Assembly: GCA_937127245.1 (NCBI GenBank)
Contig: CAKZLU010000051.1
Location: 1-64,000 of the forward strand
From: an uncultured Actinomycetes bacterium
GTDB lineage: Bacteria; Actinomycetota; Geothermincolia; Fen-727; JACVIW01
Reading direction: 5' to 3'
DNA length: 64,000 bases
The first letter of the stretch is position 1, and every line of letters starts with the position of its first letter. Of the stretch, positions 55,170-63,690 are shown one piece after another. Both the position numbers and the translations under genes were made by a program. The notes beneath the pieces are model-generated. The model worked only from the letters and a program-made list of their open reading frames with translations. It was not told where the DNA came from and ran no database searches.

Positions 55170-58100
55170 TTAAGGGGTCACCGGTCCAAACAAATCAGGA
55201 TATTTCTCTATCTGAGTATTCATGTCAACATCATAGCGAATGACAATGACACGATAGCCAAGCTCCTTCAACCTGTTTCTTATGAGCGCATCTTTTCCCG
55301 CCTGGTTTGGTCCATCATGAACAGGACCGTCCACGAAAACGCACGTATATGGCGCATAAAAGAAGTCAGCCTCACAATGCGCATCCCTTATCCTTACCTG
55401 CGCATCATCTGGAAGCTTAAGCCTGCGATCAAAAAGGCATCTTAAAAACTCTCTTTCAAGCTCTGAGTCCGGATCAGTCCTTTTAAAAAGCCACTCGAAT
55501 TGCCCTTCGTATGAGCGCCCGTGGCTTTCGATTTCAACTCTCGCGCCGGTAAGCATGAGCAAAACGTCCCTTACGGCGTTTCGATCAAGAAGCAGGTGGT
55601 CGCGCTGATTTCTGTACGAAAGAAGACAGTCGTAGCAGGCGCGAGCGCATTTGTCAGCGCCAACCAAATCATCTCCCCGTTCGTCAAAGTGGCAGACGGC
55701 AAGCGCCTCGAGGGCGACGAGAGCAATCGCGTCAGGGTTTTCTATAAGACGCGCAAGCACGCCAAGGCTTCCCTCCGTGTTGTCGTAATACATGATCGTG
55801 CGCTTCTGACCTTTGCCAAGGCGCTCTGTTCCAAGCTCATCTTCTTCAATTTCAAAGAGAGTCTCCATTCCTTTTTTAAGCGCGTATTGCAGGGTTGCAA
55901 TCTGCGATTCGCTTAGCGCAAGCTTATCGGAAGGTCTTATGAAGAGGGCGTTTCGCGTGTCCCTTGCCATTATTCTCACCTGCGAGAGAAATCGACCTTC
56001 CTCACGCAAATGCGCGGGTTCGGTCATGTCCGCAGGCTTTCTCCAGGCGCCCGTGCGCGTATCCAGGTTGAAGCCGGTCTCACTTGCCCGGCGCCACCCG
56101 TGATTGATTCGTATCAAATTCGCGGTCGGCGCATATACGAGGTCCAGAAGTACACTGCCGTCAGAACCCCTGACAACCGCTTCCTTTTTGAGGGATGCGC
56201 CGCCCAGCGTGGGGGCGTAGCGGTAATGTGTGGTAACCACGTAGCCTTCCCTAACCCTCTCTTCCTCGTCACAGGTTATTTTCTCGGCGCGAACGGCTCT
56301 CACGGCGCTCATCTCAAGCAGATTTGCGATATGTTCGCAGCACACGCCCGAGAGCTCGGCGCCGCAGTTTTCACACAAGTCATTCAAGCTTGATTCCCCA
56401 CCGTGGAAATAGCCGCACTCAAGGCAGATTTTCGCCCTGCCAATCCTTTCCTCAACTTCCTCGGGAGACAGAAACACGGCGACAACGCGGTGTTTGTTGC
56501 CCTCATGATAAATCAGGTTGCCCGGACCGAACTCAGATACGGCAAGGAAACGGTCTCTACTTATGTAATCTCCCTGCTTTTTCGAGGAACTCACAAACGC
56601 GCGCACCGGCAACCTGGGGAAATTGTATCCTGGAAGAAAGCCCTCGCTTGCCAGATACCGGTAGGGGTAGAAGTCGGATTCCTCAATGGAGATTATGTTC
56701 TGACACAAAAGCAGATCAAGCTGCCTACTCGCGTCGCGCTCTTTTCTCCGTGCCGCTTCCCTTTCTTTTTTCGTCAACTTTGGCACGCCAAGCTCGGATA
56801 ATGCCTCATCGTGCATTCGCTTCGCTGACTTATACATTTCACGCCAGCGGTCGAAAGCGCGGTCAAACTCTTCGGGGGCGCGCGTTAGCACCAGCTCAAG
56901 CCAATCTTCTGTATACCATCCCGAATCCTCAAGACCAGGGCAGGAGGAAAGCATTGCCCTGCATTCAGAAAGGCATTCTTCTTTTCTCTCGGAAGAAAGC
57001 CCAAGGCTCATCTTGATGTCATCTTTCAGGGGGCAACCTTCAACATCGATGTCGATTATATCGTCTATGGAGCGCCCAAGGGCGCATCCGGTCTTGCTCA
57101 ACCAGATCGAATGGACGTGAGCGCGGATGAGATCCTCGTTTGCCAGATCAAGCCGGGGCGGAAGAACACGCCCCGATACCATCTTTTCCTGATTACGGAA
57201 AAAGTACTGGTCGTGCCCGCTTCCAGATGAGCAGTAGGCTAAAATCAGAGCCTGCTCACCGCTGCGCCCGGCTCTGCCGCTTCTCTGAGCGTAGTTCGCG
57301 GGCGTGGGCGGTATGTTTCGCAAGTGGACAAGATTCAAATCCCTTATGTCGATGCCGAGCTCCATTGTGGGGGAGCAGAAAAGACATGAGAGCTCTCCCT
57401 CTCGGAACGCTTTTTCTCGCTCTTCCCTTTTTTCGCCCGCGATCTGTCCGGTGTGCTCGGCGGCTTCCACTCCCACAAGGTGTGGAGCAAGATCCATGTA
57501 GAATCTCGCGAAGAAGCGATTTGCCTCCCTTTGCTCTTCCTCGGACAGTGGGGCAAAAGACGTGATTCTTCTTGTTCTCACCGGATCAGGACCGGGGAAT
57601 GTGCCGTCTCCTTTTTTCCAGATTATGCAATCAATGGGGATTCTTACGCCTTCAAAATCGCTGTTGTAGATGCTTACTTTTTTGACGACAAGTAAGCCGG
57701 ATGCGATAAGTGCGTCAATCAAAACGGTCACAAGCTCAAGATATTCATCCTTTCCCATGTCGCGCTCAAGACCCCACAGTTCTTTTCTGCGAAGGTAGCG
57801 CCCTAAATAACTTACCGGAGAAAGGCTGAAGATTCTCGCGTGAACACCTACGGTGTATTCCGGGAAAGCAAAAAGCGATGAGCCCTCGGGTTCCTCCTCT
57901 TCAGCAAAACCCCAGGACTCAACAAGGGATTCAGCTGCCCGCTTCTTTAAACTCTCGAGATATTCGGGCTCCAGGACTCTGGTCTCGATGGCGAGGTTTC
58001 CGCGAAGGTAGTTTAAGAAATCGCGAATGATCTTTACCCGTCGCTCTGGTGTGATAGCGGAGAGAAGCGGGTTTTTCTCCCACGGTTCGCTCTTGCGGCA

Positions 58101-60608
58101 GATCTCTTCAAGTCCCCCATAATCAATCCTTAAAAGCCCGCACTGCTCCAGATTTGGCTGAACGACTCTCCATCCTCTTTTTAAATCCTGAATCACGCGG
58201 TATTCGAGGCACTCGCGGAAGGTTTTATCAATCTTTTCAAGTTCAGAACCGTACTTTAGGCTCTTCTTTTTAGAATACTGTGAGCGCGGCAGCGACAGAG
58301 CGTCAAAGACTTTTCTCCCGACCACGTCATGGGTAAGTTCTCCTTCCCGCGTGAGTGCTTGGTAGATCGCGCCCCTGAGAAGGGCTGCGTGCACGAAATC
58401 ATTGAAGTGCCCGGCTTGAAGGGACGCATCCTGTCTGTTGTCAGTGAAACTCAGTATCTTTTGAGCCTGAGGGGGAAGCTCGCCCTCTTTTTTCATCCGA
58501 TCCAGGGCGGTTATCGACATTAAGGTTGTGGCTGTGCTCCTCCCATCTGAGGAAAGCCTGGAGAGTTTTTTCCACTCAGTTGACTTTTGCTCAAAAATTA
58601 TTCCGCAGTTTAAACAGAACTTAAAAGGCTCAGGAAAATACCAGCAGTTTACCCCGTCTTCTTCAGCCTCCGCGGGAAAGCCGTCAGGACGCAAACGCAT
58701 GCGGCAGGGAATATATTCCTTGTAACTGCTGTTTATTGAGACTGTGCCGGTGCTGGTAACGTAGAGCCATCTATCGGGAAGATTTTCTAATTCCTCGCCC
58801 CAAATACCTTCTTCATCAAGCAGGAGATAGCCCTTTGTGAGTTCAGCATCCTGCTCCATTTCCACCGATAAGGGCATCTGGGGCAAGATCCTTCCGCTTT
58901 CTTTATCCATGTTCACCACGTAATATTCCTGACCGCATTCGCGGCAAAATCTAAGCGGGTAGAAGAGTTTATCCGGCTCACTTCCCTTGGAGGCGAACAC
59001 CTTACCGTCCATGGTTATTGCTCTTTTTTCGGGATGTTCAAGCGTGGAAAAAACGGAACCGCCCTGACTTACGAACTGGTGGAGCTTGAATGCCAGGAGA
59101 GGAGCGGCATCCTCGCCAATGATCCTGTTTCCAGCGTGCAGAAGCTCCCTTAGCGCCTGTGAGCATCGCTCGAGGGGAAGCCCGGTGATTTCCGATAATT
59201 CCTTCGCGCATTTTGAAAGACGCGTAGGCATGGCGCGCCTCAGGGCACCATCATCCTCAATATCCACGCCGAATCTCATTTCGAACCAGCGGGTTAAAGG
59301 ATATCTAATGGTTTCTTCCGCCGTTGGGTTTTCCCCAATGCCGCGCTCAATTGCTTCTCTAAGCTGGTCAGGGGTTATGTTTAGTTTGTCGAGTGCGGCT
59401 TGCGCAGAAAGCACATCTGAGCTCTCCTTTGAGCGCTCTTTAGGTGGAGCTCCAGTTCGATCGCCCCGTGCGCTTTCAGGCGGCTGTGTTGCCGGGGCGT
59501 GCGGTTCGCCTTCGGCGGGTTCGGGTTGCGGCTCTACGGACTCTGCGGCGTACTGATCCTCAACGGATTTCGAAGTGGGCTCCGCAACCAGGCTTTGCGT
59601 TAGCTCTTGATCCCGGGCGCTTTGGGCCTCGGGAGCTCCTTTGAAAAAGCTGTCGTAATAAAGCTCCGAGGGGAACGGCGTTATCGAGGGTCCGGCAAGT
59701 TCCTCAACCGGGAGCGTGATGCTTACTATTTTCTCCTCTATCACGTTTTCTTCTTTTATCGTGACACCAAATATTTTTTCGGCGGCAAGGGCAACTTCTT
59801 TACGCCTCTCACTTGCCGTCTTGGCGCCAGCGACAGTCGCGCTCGTGCCGATGCAAAGCATGTCCGGGTTTTTTGCCCTCGCGCGCAGTTTCCTCACAAG
59901 CATGGCGACGTCCGCGCCCTGTCTTCCCCGGTGAGTGTGAAGCTCATCTAAGACAAGGAATTTTAAAGAGGCATTCGGCCTAACGAACTTGCTCTCATGA
60001 GGACGGCTTAGTATGAGTTCCAGCATGACGAAGTTGGTCAGGAGAATGTCAGGGGGATTGGCAAGTATTTCTTTTCGCTGTTCATGCGATTCCAGCCCTG
60101 TATAACGGGCAAATGTGATGTCGGTTCTGTTTTTCAATCTGCCGGAGAGCTCTTGCGCCTGGGAGTTTATAAGAGCGTTCATAGGGTAGATTATTACCGC
60201 GGTGACACCAGATGGCTCCCTGGATCCCATATCTTGATTCTTCAAAATGTAATCGAAGATTGGGATAAGGTAGGTTAGGGTTTTTCCGCTACCGGTCCCT
60301 GTGGTGAGAACGTAATGTTCCCATTTTGCGGCGGTCTTGATGGCTTGCACCTGATGAGCGTACAGTTTGATGTCACCAAAAATCGCAAGGCACTCCGGAT
60401 GGAGGGTACCGTCCCTTACAAGGTCACCAACTGTGGCTGGTTTTTCGTAGGCTGGATTTAGTTGAAGTAAAGGCTCCGGCCAGAAGATGCCCTTATCGAA
60501 GCTCTTTTTAACGAAATCACGTATGCGATCATCATTGATGGTGAGGAAACTCTCTACATAGGAGCGGTAGTTGCCGATTATCTCATCCCGAAGTGAGAAT
60601 ACATCCAT
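55170..60608 (-). CDS. Giant DEAD-box helicase with DUF1998 and nuclease-like C-terminus
   Basis: 1812 residues from the ATG at 60608 (a GTG three codons earlier is in frame). Helicase motifs: TGTGSGKT (about 103-110), DELH (about 221-224), GTSAT, and YAQRSGRAGRSG. Zinc-type cysteine pairs (FCRECG, FCLNCG, CLECG...CENCG) dot the middle, and the DUF1998/MZB cluster CARACYDCLLSY lies near residue 1670. The last 120 residues (ELEREFLRCL, CEADFFY, CVFVDGPVHD, LGYRVIVIRYD) resemble a Vsr/PD-(D/E)XK-type nuclease fold. DUF1998 helicases of this size are like DruE of Druantia; DISARM splits the functions between DrmA and DrmB. A proline/glutamate-rich linker lies near residues 340-400. First gene of the defence locus. 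Confidence 0.85.
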   Translation of the reverse strand: MDVFSLRDEIIGNYRSYVESFLTINDDRIRDFVKKSFDKGIFWPEPLLQLNPAYEKPATVGDLVRDGTLHPECLAIFGDIKLYAHQVQAIKTAAKWEHYVLTTGTGSGKTLTYLIPIFDYILKNQDMGSREPSGVTAVIIYPMNALINSQAQELSGRLKNRTDITFARYTGLESHEQRKEILANPPDILLTNFVMLELILSRPHESKFVRPNASLKFLVLDELHTHRGRQGADVAMLVRKLRARAKNPDMLCIGTSATVAGAKTASERRKEVALAAEKIFGVTIKEENVIEEKIVSITLPVEELAGPSITPFPSELYYDSFFKGAPEAQSARDQELTQSLVAEPTSKSVEDQYAAESVEPQPEPAEGEPHAPATQPPESARGDRTGAPPKERSKESSDVLSAQAALDKLNITPDQLREAIERGIGENPTAEETIRYPLTRWFEMRFGVDIEDDGALRRAMPTRLSKCAKELSEITGLPLERCSQALRELLHAGNRIIGEDAAPLLAFKLHQFVSQGGSVFSTLEHPEKRAITMDGKVFASKGSEPDKLFYPLRFCRECGQEYYVVNMDKESGRILPQMPLSVEMEQDAELTKGYLLLDEEGIWGEELENLPDRWLYVTSTGTVSINSSYKEYIPCRMRLRPDGFPAEAEEDGVNCWYFPEPFKFCLNCGIIFEQKSTEWKKLSRLSSDGRSTATTLMSITALDRMKKEGELPPQAQKILSFTDNRQDASLQAGHFNDFVHAALLRGAIYQALTREGELTHDVVGRKVFDALSLPRSQYSKKKSLKYGSELEKIDKTFRECLEYRVIQDLKRGWRVVQPNLEQCGLLRIDYGGLEEICRKSEPWEKNPLLSAITPERRVKIIRDFLNYLRGNLAIETRVLEPEYLESLKKRAAESLVESWGFAEEEEPEGSSLFAFPEYTVGVHARIFSLSPVSYLGRYLRRKELWGLERDMGKDEYLELVTVLIDALIASGLLVVKKVSIYNSDFEGVRIPIDCIIWKKGDGTFPGPDPVRTRRITSFAPLSEEEQREANRFFARFYMDLAPHLVGVEAAEHTGQIAGEKREEREKAFREGELSCLFCSPTMELGIDIRDLNLVHLRNIPPTPANYAQRSGRAGRSGEQALILAYCSSGSGHDQYFFRNQEKMVSGRVLPPRLDLANEDLIRAHVHSIWLSKTGCALGRSIDDIIDIDVEGCPLKDDIKMSLGLSSERKEECLSECRAMLSSCPGLEDSGWYTEDWLELVLTRAPEEFDRAFDRWREMYKSAKRMHDEALSELGVPKLTKKEREAARRKERDASRQLDLLLCQNIISIEESDFYPYRYLASEGFLPGYNFPRLPVRAFVSSSKKQGDYISRDRFLAVSEFGPGNLIYHEGNKHRVVAVFLSPEEVEERIGRAKICLECGYFHGGESSLNDLCENCGAELSGVCCEHIANLLEMSAVRAVRAEKITCDEEERVREGYVVTTHYRYAPTLGGASLKKEAVVRGSDGSVLLDLVYAPTANLIRINHGWRRASETGFNLDTRTGAWRKPADMTEPAHLREEGRFLSQVRIMARDTRNALFIRPSDKLALSESQIATLQYALKKGMETLFEIEEDELGTERLGKGQKRTIMYYDNTEGSLGVLARLIENPDAIALVALEALAVCHFDERGDDLVGADKCARACYDCLLSYRNQRDHLLLDRNAVRDVLLMLTGARVEIESHGRSYEGQFEWLFKRTDPDSELEREFLRCLFDRRLKLPDDAQVRIRDAHCEADFFYAPYTCVFVDGPVHDGPNQAGKDALIRNRLKELGYRVIVIRYDVDMNTQIEKYPDLFGPVTP

Positions 60609-60792
60609 AAAGACCACCTGTTGTTTTAGATGAACCTCGAATGCCGCCTCTTGTGTTAATGCGCCCCCGATAATGCGTCGTTTGCGCTTTCATTTTTCTT
60701 TAGCCGCGCATTCTTTTCGCTTTTGTGCAATTTCGCTTTTGTATCGCTTTTTCGATATCGCTTTTTTATCCGTAATGTCCTGTGATTTCCGG

Positions 60793-60894
60793 GTCCGTCA
60801 ATCGTTTATCTTTGATACCGTTTAATTGTTGATGGCATTATCAAGTATGTTAGAAAAATTTCCTTGTCCGTTAATCCTTTATCTTTGACACCGT
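60793..60894. repeat. Direct-repeat pair, spacing 73
   Basis: A 29-base sequence at 60793-60821 (GTCCGTCAATCGTTTATCTT then TGATACCGT) recurs at 60866-60894 with three mismatches; 44 bases between. Confidence 0.8.
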
Positions 60895-60901
60895 GTGGCG
60901 C

Positions 60902-61009
60902 CTCATATTTTCTTGTTCTTCAATCTCCTGCTGATTTTGAAATCACCACTTTCGCCCCGGTGTTGAAGTGGCACGCTCATTTCTTGTTCTTCAATCTCCC
61001 GTATTTGAA
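60902..61009. repeat. Direct-repeat pair, spacing 71
   Basis: TCTTGTTCTTCAATCTCC at 60911-60928 recurs exactly at 60982-60999; weaker similarity with small indels extends to either side (CTCAT before, TTTTGAA after). Confidence 0.75.
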
Positions 61010-61155
61010 TAGTTCAAGAAAAGATGCCACTTTTTGCCATTAATCTCATTTGTTTATATACACTTTCTTTATGATTCTGTCCATTTATGCCGTGTATTTC
61101 CATTCATGTTCGTTTCCGCTTTATGAATAATATTGAGAATTGTGAACAATTGGGG

Positions 61156-61263
61156 GCATTCCAATTGTTCTGCTAATTCGTTTTTGAATCTCCTGAACTA
61201 CCATCGTGCCTTAGATCCTTTCACCGTATATGCATTCCAATTGTTCTGCTAATTCGTTTCTTG
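61156..61263. repeat. Perfect direct-repeat pair, spacing 76
   Basis: A 28-base sequence (61156-61183; GCATTCCAATTGTTCTGCTA then ATTCGTTT) recurs without a mismatch at 61232-61259, with TTGAA following shortly in both; 48 unrelated bases between. The best preserved pair of the window. Confidence 0.9.
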
Positions 61264-61485
61264 AAGCAGCCCCTTCAACCCGTCTGTTCGAAAACAGTTT
61301 GCACCGACCGCTCTCCTCATTTTTATTTTATTCCTGAGAAAAGACATTCTTTTATGACTGAAGGTTAAGTCAACAATTCCAGATTATGGCATCGGGGTTA
61401 GTCAAGTCCAAAATGGTCTGCAATCTCCGTCTCTCCAAGATGGGGTCTTGGTCAAGACTGCACCTAATGATGCGTTCTGTCATTT

Positions 61486-62086
61486 GAGCACTTCAACGCG
61501 TTCTATGAGTACGCGCACGACGCAAACCCGAACGCGAATGTCATCATCGCTCCATACCCACATCCGCTCATGAACCTTGGCTGCGGCAGGCATGGCTATA
61601 AGGATTGGTGGCTCAAGTTCGGGGAGAAAATGCATTTCGACCATGCAGCTTGGGACGCGCACGCAGGTATATGGATATACGCCTCACCAGGGAACAAATA
61701 CACAAGCGGCTGAAAGACTCGATAGGGTTTCTCACAGATTGCTGCCATAGGTCGCTCTATGTCGAAGTGGGGTATCCTAACGCTGGATTTAAACCTCCGA
61801 TTGGTTTGTGCGGCTGGGGCAGGGAAAGGACCAGCCAGATGTCTTGGAAATCTGCTTTCGGTCGCTCGATGAAATGGATGTTCCCTGGATGCAAATATGT
61901 GAGTTCATCGATCCGTCGACAGAGCGCATGTGTGACTCTACCCTCATTGGTAACAAAGGAAGGCTTCCGAAAGTCTTTGGGGTCATTCCAGTGTTAGAGG
62001 AAAAGCACTGGGGACTGCTCATGAAAGATGGGAGCGAAAAACTCGCCTGCGATTGGGTCAGGCAAAAAACCGCGCGTGAATCGTGA
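61486..62086 (+). pseudogene. Decayed glycoside-hydrolase-like gene, C-terminal part
   Basis: Three plus-strand frames join into one protein: frame 1 (61486-61713) gives HDANPNANVIIAPYPHP and WDAHAGIWIYASPGN; frame 2 (from about 61690) gives HKRLKDSIGFL then RSLYVEVGYPNAGF; frame 3 (61808-62086) gives WMQICEFIDP and GLLMKDGSEKLACDW. The order (site-like WDAHAG, EVGYP strand, 'GLL.kDGS.K.A') resembles the second half of a TIM-barrel glycoside hydrolase. At least two frameshifts and loss of the 5' half make it non-functional. The family is not certain. Confidence 0.55.
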
Positions 62087-62224
62087 ACTCAACAATGGTG
62101 TCCGCGCATTTTCTAATTAGGATAATCCGTATGAGGAATCATCTGGAATAGGTGCGCTCTTTTTTGGCTTTCAGTATCTGGGTTTCCCCTCACCCGGGAC
62201 AGGGTTGGGATACAATGCTCTTGC

Positions 62225-63181
62225 CTATTCCCTGCAGGAAAGCAGCTTCTCCCCCTTCTCCCACCAGTGCCACAAGCCAAACCAGCACATCCACTCCCCC
62301 GGATTCTCTCTTACCATCTTCTCCGCTGCGGCGAAAACTTTTTCCATAGTAGAGTTGATTTCCTGCTCCCTGTCCCCTGTGCGCTCACAGGTAATCGGCT
62401 CATAGAAGATAAGCTTCCGCTTAAGCCCCCGTCCTTTCCGCAGCAAGATAACCGGAACAATCGGAGATCCGTAATCGCACGCGAGCCTTCCTATTCCATC
62501 CGCCATCGCTGCGGGTCGGCCGAACAGTTTTACCGGTCGCTCACCAGGGACATCGACAACCAGACCGAGACGCCCACCCCCCGCAATCTGCTCTCTCATA
62601 GGCTCGTAGGCGTCATGGCCGTGGCCCGCGAATATGACCCGAACAGGTGGCATTTTCGGATGGGCCGTCATCAATTTTTCCATCCTGTGCCCGTAGCGAG
62701 GAGCGGGGATCGTTTCCGGGTCCCAGGCCACAATCGGATAACCTCTGCCGAGGGATGCGACAATCATGTAGCTCTGCATAATAGTAGGAGGATGATGAAT
62801 TGAGTAAACAAGGAGCCCCTTTCCTTCGGAATCGGCACGGTCGAAATTCTCCAAGCCCTCTATCTCAAGTTCCCTCAAAATCTGGTCACTTCGCCTCCAG
62901 AAAAGAATTCCCTCAACGACAGGCATGAGCATAGAGGTGCATGCTCCCCGCCCAATGCGGTTCAGTTCCCGGCGGTCTTTCACATCTGGCATGGCTTGCG
63001 ATATCTTCAACATCAGGTCCCTGCGCACGCGCGGCATCGCGTAGTAGATGGCACCGCCCATTCCCTCGACCATCAGATAGAGCAGCTTCACAGGGAGGAT
63101 ACGAGTCAGTCCCGTGAAAATGTAGAAAACACCAACCAATGCAAAGTCAATGATTCGTGCCAACAATCCCTTCGTGCCCAT
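62225..63181 (-). CDS. LpxL/HtrB-like acyltransferase family protein
   Basis: 318 residues, ATG at 63181 after GGGGG. The size and layout follow the lysophospholipid/lipid A acyltransferase family: N-terminal membrane helix (IIDFALVGVFYIFTGLTRIL), LLVYSIHHPP, GRLGLVVDVPGERP, VPVILLRKG, and the late ENPGEWMCWFGLWHWW. In active members the motif is H-x4-D/E; here HHPPTIM has no acidic residue at the expected place, so the chemistry is altered or lost. It might act on a phosphoinositol-, glyco- or other membrane lipid. Monocistronic as far as visible. Confidence 0.75.
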   Translation of the reverse strand: MGTKGLLARIIDFALVGVFYIFTGLTRILPVKLLYLMVEGMGGAIYYAMPRVRRDLMLKISQAMPDVKDRRELNRIGRGACTSMLMPVVEGILFWRRSDQILRELEIEGLENFDRADSEGKGLLVYSIHHPPTIMQSYMIVASLGRGYPIVAWDPETIPAPRYGHRMEKLMTAHPKMPPVRVIFAGHGHDAYEPMREQIAGGGRLGLVVDVPGERPVKLFGRPAAMADGIGRLACDYGSPIVPVILLRKGRGLKRKLIFYEPITCERTGDREQEINSTMEKVFAAAEKMVRENPGEWMCWFGLWHWWEKGEKLLSCRE

Positions 63182-63690
63182 CGCCCCCTTTTCACCGCTC
63201 CCCCGAATCGGCGAAACTAACGTAAGCTATAAACTTCAAGATTGCACTCCCAACAAACGAAAGCTGATTCGTATTGCGCCTCGGCTTTCTCAAGAAAAAT
63301 ATCCCAATCACCAACTGACGTGCTATTCGTGAGTTAACGCGGATTCTTTTGATGAACCGGCGTGTGGCTTCCTCGATATGAGAGCATTGTGTTGTCTCTT
63401 AGGAGCAACCCACTCCCTGTACCTCCACGGAATTTTTGCCATTTTTGATGTTTGGGGATTTCCCTCTTTGTCCTGTCGCAAACTTTTCCCGTGACCTCCA
63501 CTCAGATTCGCTCTTTTCGCGTTGAACTATCGAGTATGGGGAGCACATCCTTTTCCAGCGACCCAATTTCACCTCCGAGAGACTCTCTTCTCCCTTCCCG
63601 CTGCGCCGAGCCGCAAATCCGCTTATCACGAATTTTTCCGAGTGTGACTCTTCAGCTGCCCCCAGCCCACTGCGCTGCCGCCCCTGCGAA
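63182..63690. other. Intergenic region, no gene seen
   Basis: About 510 bases between two minus-strand genes. The open frames here (for example 63399-63740 on the minus strand) have no family or ribosome site. Confidence 0.4.

Larger units (their letters stand above)
60618..61485. other. AT-rich region with three successive repeat pairs
   Basis: About 870 bases upstream of the defence operon without a supported gene. It carries three consecutive direct-repeat pairs, listed separately. A promoter for the operon should lie near its left end but no clear box was identified. Confidence 0.5.

Noticed and set aside
60793-61263. A CRISPR array
   Set aside because: Each locus has only two repeats, and the repeats differ between neighbouring pairs; an array needs one repeat sequence used several times. 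No cas gene is in the window.
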